Below, piece by piece: positions 1-5,776 of a stretch of DNA of 9,761 nucleotides. The first letter of the stretch is position 1. The number at the start of each line of letters is the position of its first letter. The notes below the pieces were generated by a model. It saw only the letters and a list, made by a program, of their open reading frames with translations, ran no database searches and had not been told where the DNA came from. The position numbers were made by a program, and so were the translations under genes. The stretch lies in NCBI GenBank assembly GCA_947629995.1, contig CANRFX010000042.1, positions 1 through 9,761 on the forward strand. The letters run 5' to 3'. The DNA is from an uncultured Clostridia bacterium (GTDB taxonomy: Bacteria > Bacillota > Clostridia > TANB77 > CAG-508).

Positions 1-1
1 C

Positions 2-44
2 TCCAAATTTATTAATATTTTATCACAATATTAACAAATTTGGA
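2..44. repeat. Long imperfect inverted repeat at the left edge
   Basis: Bases 2-10 pair with 36-44 (TCCAAATTT/AAATTTGGA) and bases 12-19 pair with 27-34 (TTAATATT/AATATTAA). There is one mismatch and a 7-base loop, giving about 17 paired bases. It could be a terminator for something ending near the left edge, or a mobile-element end. The sequence beyond base 1 is not visible, so the role is open. Confidence 0.5.
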
Positions 45-96
45 AGGTTTTATATCAAATAAATTGCGGAAGAACCATTTTTGCTTGACAATTTAC

Positions 97-131
97 AAAA
101 AAAAGCAATATAGTTTTATGTTTACTATATT
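97..131 (-). terminator. Rho-independent terminator of the left DGR target gene
   Basis: Reading the minus strand, the 8-bp stem AATATAGT/ACTATATT (124-131 with 107-114, 9-base loop) is followed by GC and then eight T (plus-strand A run 97-104). It lies about 43 bases after the target's TAG stop at 174-176. The stem is AT-rich but the U-tract is strong, so it probably ends the transcript that starts near 2117. Confidence 0.6.
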
Positions 132-170
132 ACTTCAGTTTGTGCCGTAAAAAGAGCAAATGGGGGCAAA

Positions 171-330
171 GTGCTAAATACCAGCTAAGATTACACGGAA
201 AGAACCGTCGCCCATGATCCAGCCATTCGCGAAATCTGCATAGAACATGCCCGCACCGTCAATACCAGAGCAGCTGCCCCCACGTTTGAAGAACGGAAAG
301 GTCTGGTTCATTAAGAAAGACTTGTTGTTA
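171..330 (-). repeat. Variable region (VR1) of the left DGR target, template not in window
   Basis: This is the 3' end of the left target, with visibly higher GC than the AT-rich gene body. It encodes FFKRGG, a stretch of scattered Ser/Cys/Gly/Ile/Asp/Trp/Met codons, then GSFRVILAGI and the stop. It shares 17 exact bases with the TR (280-296 with 9085-9101, the FFKRGG codons) and the CACTTT after the stop. Between these it differs from the TR at many non-T positions and by one codon in length. It therefore cannot have been copied from that TR and implies a different template outside the window. The boundaries are approximate. Confidence 0.7.
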
Positions 331-1016
331 AACCATGCATCTTGTCCACTTCCTGTAAAAACTTCGTATGTTGCATCCCCCGGGTAATAACTTCCGTAGT
401 TCGTTACAGAGCTTGATGTTTTATACTTTGTTACATACTGTTGTTCAGTTTCTTCTATTAATGACTTTCCATGACTATCTGTTGTCCCTTCATTATATAC
501 TGCTACATATTCAAATGCACCACCACTTAAGTCAAATACCCCGTATTCGTTTCCTGTTGAACTTGATAAATTCTTGTCTTCTGAACCTTTTCCACTTCCT
601 GTTATATAATCACTTGAATCATTTATATTTACTTCGTTTCCATTTCTTCCGTATTGACTATGAGTTAAATATGCTACTGCTCCCCATTCGCTATTTTTCA
701 TTAAATGACTTCCTTTGTCTTTATCATAATTTAATGCATTCGTATAACAATCTCCTACAGATATCTTTCTCCAACTTGTTACATTTGGTACTATCTTTAT
801 GTTTGTTCCACTTCCACCAGAATCTGATGAATTGCTATCTGTTGCTGTATCTTTTGCTGATTCGTATTTTCCTACCCAAATTCCTGATAAATCTTCGTTC
901 CATCCACCAATGGATGTATTAGTTTCAAATGCTGGATGGACTATATAGTCAAATCCATTGTAATTTACTGTCTCTATTCCGGCTTTTTGCGATTTCACCT
1001 TTGTGTATATTTCCAT
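174..1016 (-). CDS. DGR target protein, C-terminal part (C-type-lectin/FGE-like variable domain), frameshifted from upstream ORF
   Basis: This 280-residue frame carries the C-terminal half of the variable protein that starts at 2052. Residues about 85-280 look like the formylglycine-generating-enzyme/C-type-lectin fold used by many DGR targets: KNSEWGAVAYL at 107-117, NEYGVFDLSGGAFEYVAVY at 156-174, then FFKRGG at 242-247 and GSFRVILAG at 271-279. The last 50 or so residues are the variable region, with AAY-derived-looking codons (AGC, TGC, GGT, ATT, GAC) and higher GC than the rest of the gene. The domain is paralogous to that of the right-hand target. The frame is closed by TAA just before the ATG at 1014-1016. 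Dropping one base in the A5 run at 984-988 joins the upstream frame as GEIAK-AGIETVNYNG, which reads naturally and would give one protein of about 625 residues. Independent translation is possible, because AGGGAGG (1020-1026) sits 3-4 bases before the ATG. I favour a frameshifted single gene. Confidence 0.8.
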   Translation of the reverse strand: MEIYTKVKSQKAGIETVNYNGFDYIVHPAFETNTSIGGWNEDLSGIWVGKYESAKDTATDSNSSDSGGSGTNIKIVPNVTSWRKISVGDCYTNALNYDKDKGSHLMKNSEWGAVAYLTHSQYGRNGNEVNINDSSDYITGSGKGSEDKNLSSSTGNEYGVFDLSGGAFEYVAVYNEGTTDSHGKSLIEETEQQYVTKYKTSSSVTNYGSYYPGDATYEVFTGSGQDAWFNNKSFLMNQTFPFFKRGGSCSGIDGAGMFYADFANGWIMGDGSFRVILAGI

Positions 1017-2052
1017 TTACCTCCCTTGTTCCGCCTCCATCACAATATCCTGCTACTTTTGTATATTTTTCATCTGCATAATATATTATTCTATATGCAT
1101 ATCTTGGTATCCATACAAAATATCCTTCATTTTCATTTACTGTGTTTATTGCATTTGCCCATTTACTTTTGGTTCCTTCTTGATTTTCTTCTCCTCCTTT
1201 GTAACTATACCATTCGCTGTCTATAAATCCGTCTTCGCCTTCTTTTTTCTCTGTTCCATTATTTTCCCAGTATACTTTTTTCATTCCATCTGGCAATTTA
1301 CTTGGTACTAATGGGGCATCTATTTTTTTATTTTCTGTATTTACCCATATAATATCTATTTTTCCATATTTTTTTGTAAATTCTACTGGTGTTACAATTA
1401 CTCCTATTGTTGTTTCCCCTGTTTTTTGTATTCCTTCTGTTGTTGCTGTTACTTCCACTTTATATGTCCCATTTGAGTCTACTTCTACTTGCCCACCTTT
1501 TCCATTTACTGTTCCTTCATATGTTTTTCCTGTGTCTAAATTTGTTACTGTTACACTATCTACTTTATCTACATCTGTTTTTACTTCTATTTCTATTGTT
1601 ACTTTATCTCCTACTACTTCTCCCTGCGTTGCTTCTACTACTAACGTTACTCCTTTTCCGAATTTTTTTATTTTTCCTGTTTTTGCATCTATTACTGCTT
1701 CGTATCCATCTAATTCTACTACTATTTCATCTTCATTTTCTGATAATACTGTTCCTCCTATATCTTCTATCCTTTCTTTAAAAGTTTCTCTGTTGAATTT
1801 TCCATTTCCATCAAAACTTGCAACAACTTCTACTTCTATTTTCTCTCTTGCTGTTGCTTCTTTTGTTCTTTCACTTGCACCTTGGGCTTTTGTTAATATT
1901 CCATTTTCTCCTGTTAATGTCGCAATGCTTACTGCTGCAAGAATTAGCAATACTATGATAGTTATAACAAGTGCTATTAATGTAATACCCTTACTTCCTT
2001 TTAAAATTTTGTTTTGATTAATTTTTTCCTTATAATTTGCAATTTTTTTCAT
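949..2052 (-). CDS. DGR target protein, N-terminal part: prepilin-like leader plus Ig-like region, frameshifted
   Basis: This 367-residue frame begins with a class III (prepilin-type) leader. Basic residues 1-21 are followed by KG at 21-22, predicted peptidase cleavage after G22, and a hydrophobic helix at about 23-43 (ITLIALV...). The usual Glu at +5 is Ala, as in many clostridial GITLIALV proteins. Residues about 130-222 are Thr/Val/Lys-rich beta-type sequence resembling a bacterial Ig-like domain. Residues about 230-325 (IDIIWVN..., YFVWIPRYAYRI) lead into the FGE/lectin fold. The frame then ends early in SRNRDSKLQWI, while the expected continuation lies one base out of phase in the 174-1016 frame, so the shift lies between 952 and 1013. 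The protein is likely exported, with its variable domain displayed at the cell surface on a pilin-like anchor. The ATG at 2050-2052 is preceded by AAGAAGGGAG about 12 bases upstream, and a good promoter lies at 2124-2152. The break could be pseudogenisation, phase variation or an assembly error. Confidence 0.8.
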   Translation of the reverse strand: MKKIANYKEKINQNKILKGSKGITLIALVITIIVLLILAAVSIATLTGENGILTKAQGASERTKEATAREKIEVEVVASFDGNGKFNRETFKERIEDIGGTVLSENEDEIVVELDGYEAVIDAKTGKIKKFGKGVTLVVEATQGEVVGDKVTIEIEVKTDVDKVDSVTVTNLDTGKTYEGTVNGKGGQVEVDSNGTYKVEVTATTEGIQKTGETTIGVIVTPVEFTKKYGKIDIIWVNTENKKIDAPLVPSKLPDGMKKVYWENNGTEKKEGEDGFIDSEWYSYKGGEENQEGTKSKWANAINTVNENEGYFVWIPRYAYRIIYYADEKYTKVAGYCDGGGTREVNGNIHKGEIAKSRNRDSKLQWI

Positions 2053-2123
2053 TTCTTCTTTTGACTCCCTTCTTTTTACATTATTTACTATTCATCTTAA
2101 GTTATACAAATTTTTGCATTTTT

Positions 2124-2152
2124 ATTATATACTATTGCAACTATTTTTGCAA
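2124..2152 (-). promoter_or_regulatory. SigA-type promoter of the left DGR target
   Basis: On the minus strand TTGCAA (2147-2152) is followed after exactly 17 bases by a perfect TATAAT (2124-2129). The start point would be near 2117, about 65 bases before the ATG at 2052. It lies directly downstream of the terminator of the SpoIIID-like gene, so the target is its own transcription unit. Confidence 0.65.
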
Positions 2153-2192
2153 GCACTTTTAGGTGCATGATAAATTTATTTTTATTTTTTGC

Positions 2193-2228
2193 AAAAAAAA
2201 GTATTTTAAGTTCATTTACTCAAAATAC
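2193..2228 (-). terminator. Rho-independent terminator of the SpoIIID-like gene
   Basis: The minus strand forms an 11-bp stem (2218-2228 with 2201-2211, including one G-U pair, 6-base loop) followed immediately by eight T (plus-strand A run 2193-2200). It starts 12 bases after the stop at 2240-2242. This placement argues that the short upstream gene is a complete unit rather than random sequence. Confidence 0.75.
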
Positions 2229-2239
2229 TCTATTGTATT

Positions 2240-2386
2240 TTATTTACCGTTCTTTTGTGTTACTTCCGTGTGTACTGTGCTTTTACTAATTCCAAATTTT
2301 TTTGCAGCTCCCCTTACTGTATCTTTTGAATCTATTATATAGTGTGCTAAATCTATAGCACGCTCATCAATTGATATACCTTTCAT
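2240..2386 (-). CDS. Short SpoIIID-like helix-turn-helix protein (48 residues)
   Basis: The product begins MKGISIDERAIDLAHYIIDS, continues TVRGAAKKFGISKSTVH at about residues 23-39 and ends TEVTQKNGK. The middle closely matches the helix-turn-helix of the sporulation regulator SpoIIID (TVRVIAKEFGVSKSTVHKDL in Bacillus, from memory). SpoIIID is a mother-cell DNA-binding protein of about 80-93 residues. This one stops just after the recognition helix and lacks the C-terminal INPDLA...RHLRGG part. The other frames downstream do not restore it. The ATG at 2384-2386 has GGGGG 8 bases upstream; an in-frame ATG at 2399-2401 would add five residues. A strong terminator follows. It may be a mini-paralog that binds DNA weakly or a decayed copy. 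Family resemblance is strong, function is uncertain. Confidence 0.65.
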   Translation of the reverse strand: MKGISIDERAIDLAHYIIDSKDTVRGAAKKFGISKSTVHTEVTQKNGK

Positions 2387-2517
2387 AAAGCAAACCCCCA
2401 TATGAATACTTTTGTTTAATTGTATTCTTATATAAAGGTAATTAGAACTAGCAAAAAATATTACTTATAAAGGTGTGTTTTCTATTAATCTTGATTCTTT
2501 TCCTGGTTTAAAATTTT

Positions 2518-3162
2518 TTATATTTCTTTTTTATTATTATAAATTCTATCTAATAATTCATCTGGATAATTTCTATCTATAAATTCATCTATAATTCCAT
2601 CTGGAGGTATGTTTTGGTGTCTTTCCTTTTGTCTATTTCCTGCCATACATGATATAACAATATCAAATGTCATAAATAGCATCATAATTACTGTAATAGT
2701 TTTAGCTCCTTTTTTATAAATAAGTGGCTCTATTTTAAGTAATAATGGATAAACTAGTTTTAAATATAATACTGCTATTATTCCCCAATATACACAATAA
2801 AGCAAACTTGTTCTTCCATTCAAATTCATAAATAAATTTGAATAATCCCATGATATTGTTCCAAAAAATATTTCTTGAAAAAATGAGCATAAATATTCCA
2901 ATGCTCCCCCCATAATCATTCCTGAGAAGAAAGCTTTTTTAGGATCTTGTATATTTAAAGTCAATATATAATATGCAACTGCACCAATTCCATAAATTTG
3001 TATAAATGGTCCATAAATTAAGCCTTGTCTCATTTCCAAAGCTCTAGTATATACTAAGGCATATAGCATTTCAGCAAAAAAGCCAACAACACTGCCTATT
3101 ACAAATATCCAAAATATTTTTACAATGTAAATTACAATCTTTTTTCCCATATTTTTCCCCAT
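2518..3162 (-). CDS. CmpB-like putative ABC-transporter permease family membrane protein
   Basis: A 214-residue membrane protein with about five hydrophobic segments (roughly 9-36, 48-68, 77-100, 117-143, 153-174) and a charged cytoplasmic-looking tail. The conserved blocks RQGLIYGPFIQIYGIGA (45-61) and LEYLCSFFQE...WDYSN...LNGRTSLLY...WG (88-127) are those of the family annotated as putative ABC-transporter type IV/CmpB (PF06541), which is common in Clostridia. No ATPase gene is adjacent and the biochemical role of the family is not established, so the transporter label is weak. Two starts compete: ATG at 3162 and ATG at 3150. The second has GGGG 7 bases upstream. The promoter at 3179-3208 would leave only about 10 bases of leader before the first, so the start at 3150 (210 residues) may be the true one. 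Confidence 0.8.
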   Translation of the reverse strand: MGKNMGKKIVIYIVKIFWIFVIGSVVGFFAEMLYALVYTRALEMRQGLIYGPFIQIYGIGAVAYYILTLNIQDPKKAFFSGMIMGGALEYLCSFFQEIFFGTISWDYSNLFMNLNGRTSLLYCVYWGIIAVLYLKLVYPLLLKIEPLIYKKGAKTITVIMMLFMTFDIVISCMAGNRQKERHQNIPPDGIIDEFIDRNYPDELLDRIYNNKKEI

Positions 3163-3178
3163 TTATTTTCTTGTCCTA

Positions 3179-3208
3179 ATTATATACTAAATATTATTAT
3201 AAATGCAA
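3179..3208 (-). promoter_or_regulatory. SigA-type promoter before the CmpB-like gene
   Basis: On the minus strand TTGCAT (3203-3208), an 18-base spacer and a perfect TATAAT (3179-3184) lie in the short gap after the cysteine desulfurase gene. The predicted start near 3172 is very close to the ATG at 3162, which favours the internal ATG at 3150. In such AT-rich sequence chance matches are possible. Confidence 0.5.
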
Positions 3209-3227
3209 GATATAAATAAAGTAACAT

Positions 3228-4361
3228 TTATTTTTTAATAATCTCGCATAAACTATCTACTAGGTAATCTACATCTTCTTTTGTATTATCTTCTCCAAAT
3301 GTTACTCTTAATGCTTTGCTTGCTAACTCATCAGAAAGCCCAATATTTGATAAAACATGTGAAGGCTTGCTTGAGCCAGATGTACAAGCAGAACCAGATG
3401 ATGCACAAATTCCTTTTGCATCCAATAAAAATAGTAATTCTTCTCCATCTATAGATGGAAATGAAAAGTTGCTATTTCCTGGTAATCTATTTTCTATATC
3501 CCCATTTAGAATTGCTTCTGGAATTTTTTCTTTTATTTGTTTAATATAATAATCTCTTAATTCTTTTAAATGTGCCATATGTTCTTTTAAATTGTTATTT
3601 GCTAATTCACACGCTTTTCCTAATGCCACAATTCCTGCTACATTTTCTGTTCCTGCCCTTTTATCTTTTTCTTGATGTCCCCCATCCATAAATTTTTCAA
3701 ATTGTATTCCACTTTTTACATATAATGCTCCAATTCCTTTTGGTGCATATAATTTGTGTCCAGATAAAGATAAACTATCAATTCCCATTTTCTTAACATC
3801 AATTGGTATATTCCCACAGGCTTGAACACTATCGGTATGGAATATTATATTATACATTTTAGCAATTTTAGAAATCATTTCAATTGGCTCAATAGTTCCA
3901 ATTTCATTGTTTGCAAACATAATTGTAATTAATATTGTATCATCTCGAATAGAATTTCTTAAGTCTTCTAAACTAATAAAGCCTTGTTTATTAACTTTTA
4001 AATATGTTACTCTAAATCCTTGTTTTTCTAATGTTTTGCATGTATGGAGTACTGCTGGATGCTCAATGCTTGAGGTAATTATATGTTTACCTTTTTTTTG
4101 ATTTGCATAGGCAATTCCTTTAATTGCCATATTATCACTTTCTGAACCACAACCTGTAAAATAAATTTCATTTGGATTGCAATTAATTAACTTTGCAACT
4201 TTTTTCCTAGCTTCTTCTATTGCCTTTTTGGAGTTTCTTCCTATACTATATAAAGAAGATGGATTTCCGTAATCTTCTTTTAAATAAGGCAACATCTCGT
4301 CTAGCACTTCTGGTTTTACTTTTGTAGTTGCTGCATTATCAAAATATCTAATTTTCATCAT
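3228..4361 (-). CDS. Cysteine desulfurase, NifS/IscS type (PLP-dependent)
   Basis: This enzyme removes sulfur from L-cysteine, giving alanine and an enzyme-bound persulfide that feeds Fe-S cluster or thio-modification pathways in the cytoplasm. The 377-residue length and layout fit the NifS/IscS group. It has YFDNAATT at 6-13, TGCGSESDN at 69-77, IEHPAV with His101, FANNEIGT at 149-156 and HTDSVQ with Asp177. The PLP lysine is Lys203 in SGHK, RAGTEN spans 235-240, and the catalytic Cys326 lies in SSGSACTS on the longer loop typical of group I enzymes. All key residues are present. There is no neighbouring IscU or TusA/ThiI-like partner, so the sulfur acceptor cannot be named. The start is one of two adjacent ATG codons; AGGAGG lies about 14 bases upstream, which is unusually far. 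It starts 49 bases after the patatin-like gene with no terminator between, so the two are probably co-transcribed. Confidence 0.95.
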   Translation of the reverse strand: MMKIRYFDNAATTKVKPEVLDEMLPYLKEDYGNPSSLYSIGRNSKKAIEEARKKVAKLINCNPNEIYFTGCGSESDNMAIKGIAYANQKKGKHIITSSIEHPAVLHTCKTLEKQGFRVTYLKVNKQGFISLEDLRNSIRDDTILITIMFANNEIGTIEPIEMISKIAKMYNIIFHTDSVQACGNIPIDVKKMGIDSLSLSGHKLYAPKGIGALYVKSGIQFEKFMDGGHQEKDKRAGTENVAGIVALGKACELANNNLKEHMAHLKELRDYYIKQIKEKIPEAILNGDIENRLPGNSNFSFPSIDGEELLFLLDAKGICASSGSACTSGSSKPSHVLSNIGLSDELASKALRVTFGEDNTKEDVDYLVDSLCEIIKK

Positions 4362-4410
4362 CTACTTAAATATATCCTCCTTCTTTGTAATTATATTCAT
4401 CATTAGTATT

Positions 4411-5262
4411 TTATATTTCTTTTAAAAACTTTAAATTTTCAATTGTTGTTTGATATCCATATTGATAACATTTATCTAATTTTTCTATATCTAAAAGTCC
4501 TGCTTTATCAGTTGGAATTGTTAATACAAAATCACTTTGCTCTAAACTTTCTTCTGAAATTTTATTTCCCATAATATCAATGGTTCTCATTACTATGTCC
4601 ATCACATTACTATTTTCATCTATTTCATCTGCTTTGAAATTAATTGCTATAACTTTATCTGCTCCTTGTTTTTTTACTTCTAGTACAGGAATATTATCTA
4701 AAATTGCACCATCTAGAAATTTGTGTCCTTGAAAATCACATGGGCAAAAGACTCCTGGAAAGCAACTACTTGATCTAACAGCTTTTCCAACTGTTACATC
4801 TGTTATATAACGCTCTTTATTCTTACAATTTTTAGGTATTTGGTTTGTAAATACATATTCTTTTGAATGTTTAATATCTACACTTGGTATTACTAATGGC
4901 ATATTTGTGATGTCTTTTATTTTCTTTATTCCTTTTTTTATTGCAGCATTATTATATGCTTCTTCTAGGGTCTTACCTGTTTTTAATCCTGATATACATA
5001 CTTTTTTATTTGTCATAAAGTTTTTTATTCCAGATACTATTGGACCAGAATTAATCGTTACAATGTCTTTTGCATATCTTTTAAATAAAAAATATATATA
5101 ATATGGAGAATACCCCATAGCATATAGTGAAGCTACTAAACTTCCAGAACTAGTACCTCCTATTACATCTATTTTTATGCCATTATCTTCCATTGCTTTT
5201 AATGCTCCAGCATGAGCAATTCCTCTAATTCCTCCACCAGATAAAGCTACTCCTAATTTCAA
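4411..5262 (-). CDS. Patatin-like phospholipase (RssA/NTE-type serine hydrolase)
   Basis: From a TTG start this is a 283-residue cytoplasmic protein with no signal peptide. The oxyanion-hole motif GGGIRG is at 9-14, the nucleophile elbow GTSSG at 36-40 (Ser38), and the second catalytic residue is Asp184 in DGA (184-186). This is the complete Ser-Asp dyad of the patatin fold, expected to hydrolyse acyl esters of phospholipids; the actual substrate is unknown. The TTG at 5260-5262 is chosen because AAAGGAG lies 8 bases upstream and the patatin fold begins right after it (KLGVALSGGG). The frame stays open to an ATG at 5364, but that extension would begin inside the terminator stem at 5322-5363 and adds 34 residues with no family resemblance. 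It lies upstream of the cysteine desulfurase gene in a likely two-gene operon. Confidence 0.9.
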   Translation of the reverse strand: MKLGVALSGGGIRGIAHAGALKAMEDNGIKIDVIGGTSSGSLVASLYAMGYSPYYIYFLFKRYAKDIVTINSGPIVSGIKNFMTNKKVCISGLKTGKTLEEAYNNAAIKKGIKKIKDITNMPLVIPSVDIKHSKEYVFTNQIPKNCKNKERYITDVTVGKAVRSSSCFPGVFCPCDFQGHKFLDGAILDNIPVLEVKKQGADKVIAINFKADEIDENSNVMDIVMRTIDIMGNKISEESLEQSDFVLTIPTDKAGLLDIEKLDKCYQYGYQTTIENLKFLKEI

Positions 5263-5270
5263 TTTAGTGT

Positions 5271-5277
5271 CTCCTTT
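5271..5277 (-). promoter_or_regulatory. Ribosome binding site deciding the TTG start of the patatin-like gene
   Basis: AAAGGAG on the minus strand is followed by 8 bases (ACACTAAA) and TTG. No ATG or GTG lies at a suitable spacing, and the conserved fold begins at this TTG. Confidence 0.75.
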
Positions 5278-5321
5278 TCTTTTTTTATTATTAGTATTTA
5301 CTATAAAATATGAGTTTAAAC

Positions 5322-5363
5322 AAAAAAATGGCACTTTTACTCTAAAAAATGAGTAATGTGCCA
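5322..5363 (-). terminator. Rho-independent terminator of the CNNM/WG-repeat operon
   Basis: The minus strand has TGGCAC paired with GTGCCA (5358-5363 with 5329-5334) and TTACTC paired with GAGTAA (5351-5356 with 5337-5342). There is a small internal bulge, then seven T (plus-strand A run 5322-5328). It lies 17 bases after the WG-repeat stop at 5380-5382 and separates that operon from the patatin-like gene. Confidence 0.85.
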
Positions 5364-5379
5364 ACTAAAAATTATTATT

Positions 5380-5775
5380 TTATTTTTCATCAGTATAATA
5401 AAATTCTCCAAATCCGTAAATTACCTTATAATATGGTCCAATGAAATTAGGTTGTGTTTGTAAATCAAAAGTATAAGTAGGTTCTAAAATTTCTTCTCCT
5501 AATTCATTTATTACTCCCCATTTTCCATCTTTTTTAACTGCTGCAAAACCATATTCATTTAGTTCATAAGCTTTATCATATTTGCATTCTACTACTAAAT
5601 TTCCTTGAATATCTTCAAATCCATATAGATTTTCTTGTACTTTTATAAATAATTTGTTATTTGGATATACCTCTGTATTTTTTAATTCTTTACCTTGTTT
5701 GTTAAAATATTTTGTTTGTGTATCATTATATACTTTAATATATTCTTGTTCTACTTCTACATTTGCATTTTCCAT
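5380..5775 (-). CDS. WG-repeat protein, C-terminal part, frameshifted from upstream ORF
   Basis: This is the 3' part of the WG-repeat gene. It contains the repeats LYGFEDIQGNLVVECKYDKA and KWGVINELGEEILEPTY and ends in YYTDEK. The coding frame is open upstream of the ATG at 5773-5775, giving IYSKALEKICEMENANVEVEQ, which reads as genuine protein. That segment overlaps the end of the 5777-7111 frame, and no good ribosome site precedes the ATG. A one-base insertion between about 5780 and 5826 therefore most likely split one gene; restoring it gives about 576 residues. The break may be an assembly error. Confidence 0.75.
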   Translation of the reverse strand: MENANVEVEQEYIKVYNDTQTKYFNKQGKELKNTEVYPNNKLFIKVQENLYGFEDIQGNLVVECKYDKAYELNEYGFAAVKKDGKWGVINELGEEILEPTYTFDLQTQPNFIGPYYKVIYGFGEFYYTDEK

Positions 5776-5776
5776 T

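Noticed and set aside
85..114. Plus-strand promoter-like TTGACA, 18 bases, TATAGT, reading antisense into VR1
   Set aside because: The TATAGT lies inside the stem, and the spacer in the T-run, of the better supported minus-strand terminator at 97-131. A chance match is likely.
1389..1781. Long plus-strand Leu-rich open frames opposite the target genes
   Set aside because: They are antisense shadows of T/C-rich complementary sequence, with repetitive Leu/Phe content, no ribosome sites and no family resemblance.
3214..3233. AAATAAA/TTTATTT hairpin after the cysteine desulfurase gene
   Set aside because: The stem is only A-T pairs, overlaps the stop codon and lacks a T-run, so it is too weak to call a terminator.
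5263..5364. ATG-initiated 34-residue extension of the patatin-like protein
   Set aside because: The ATG lies in the terminator stem of the upstream operon, and the extension has no family match. The TTG at 5262 has an excellent ribosome site.
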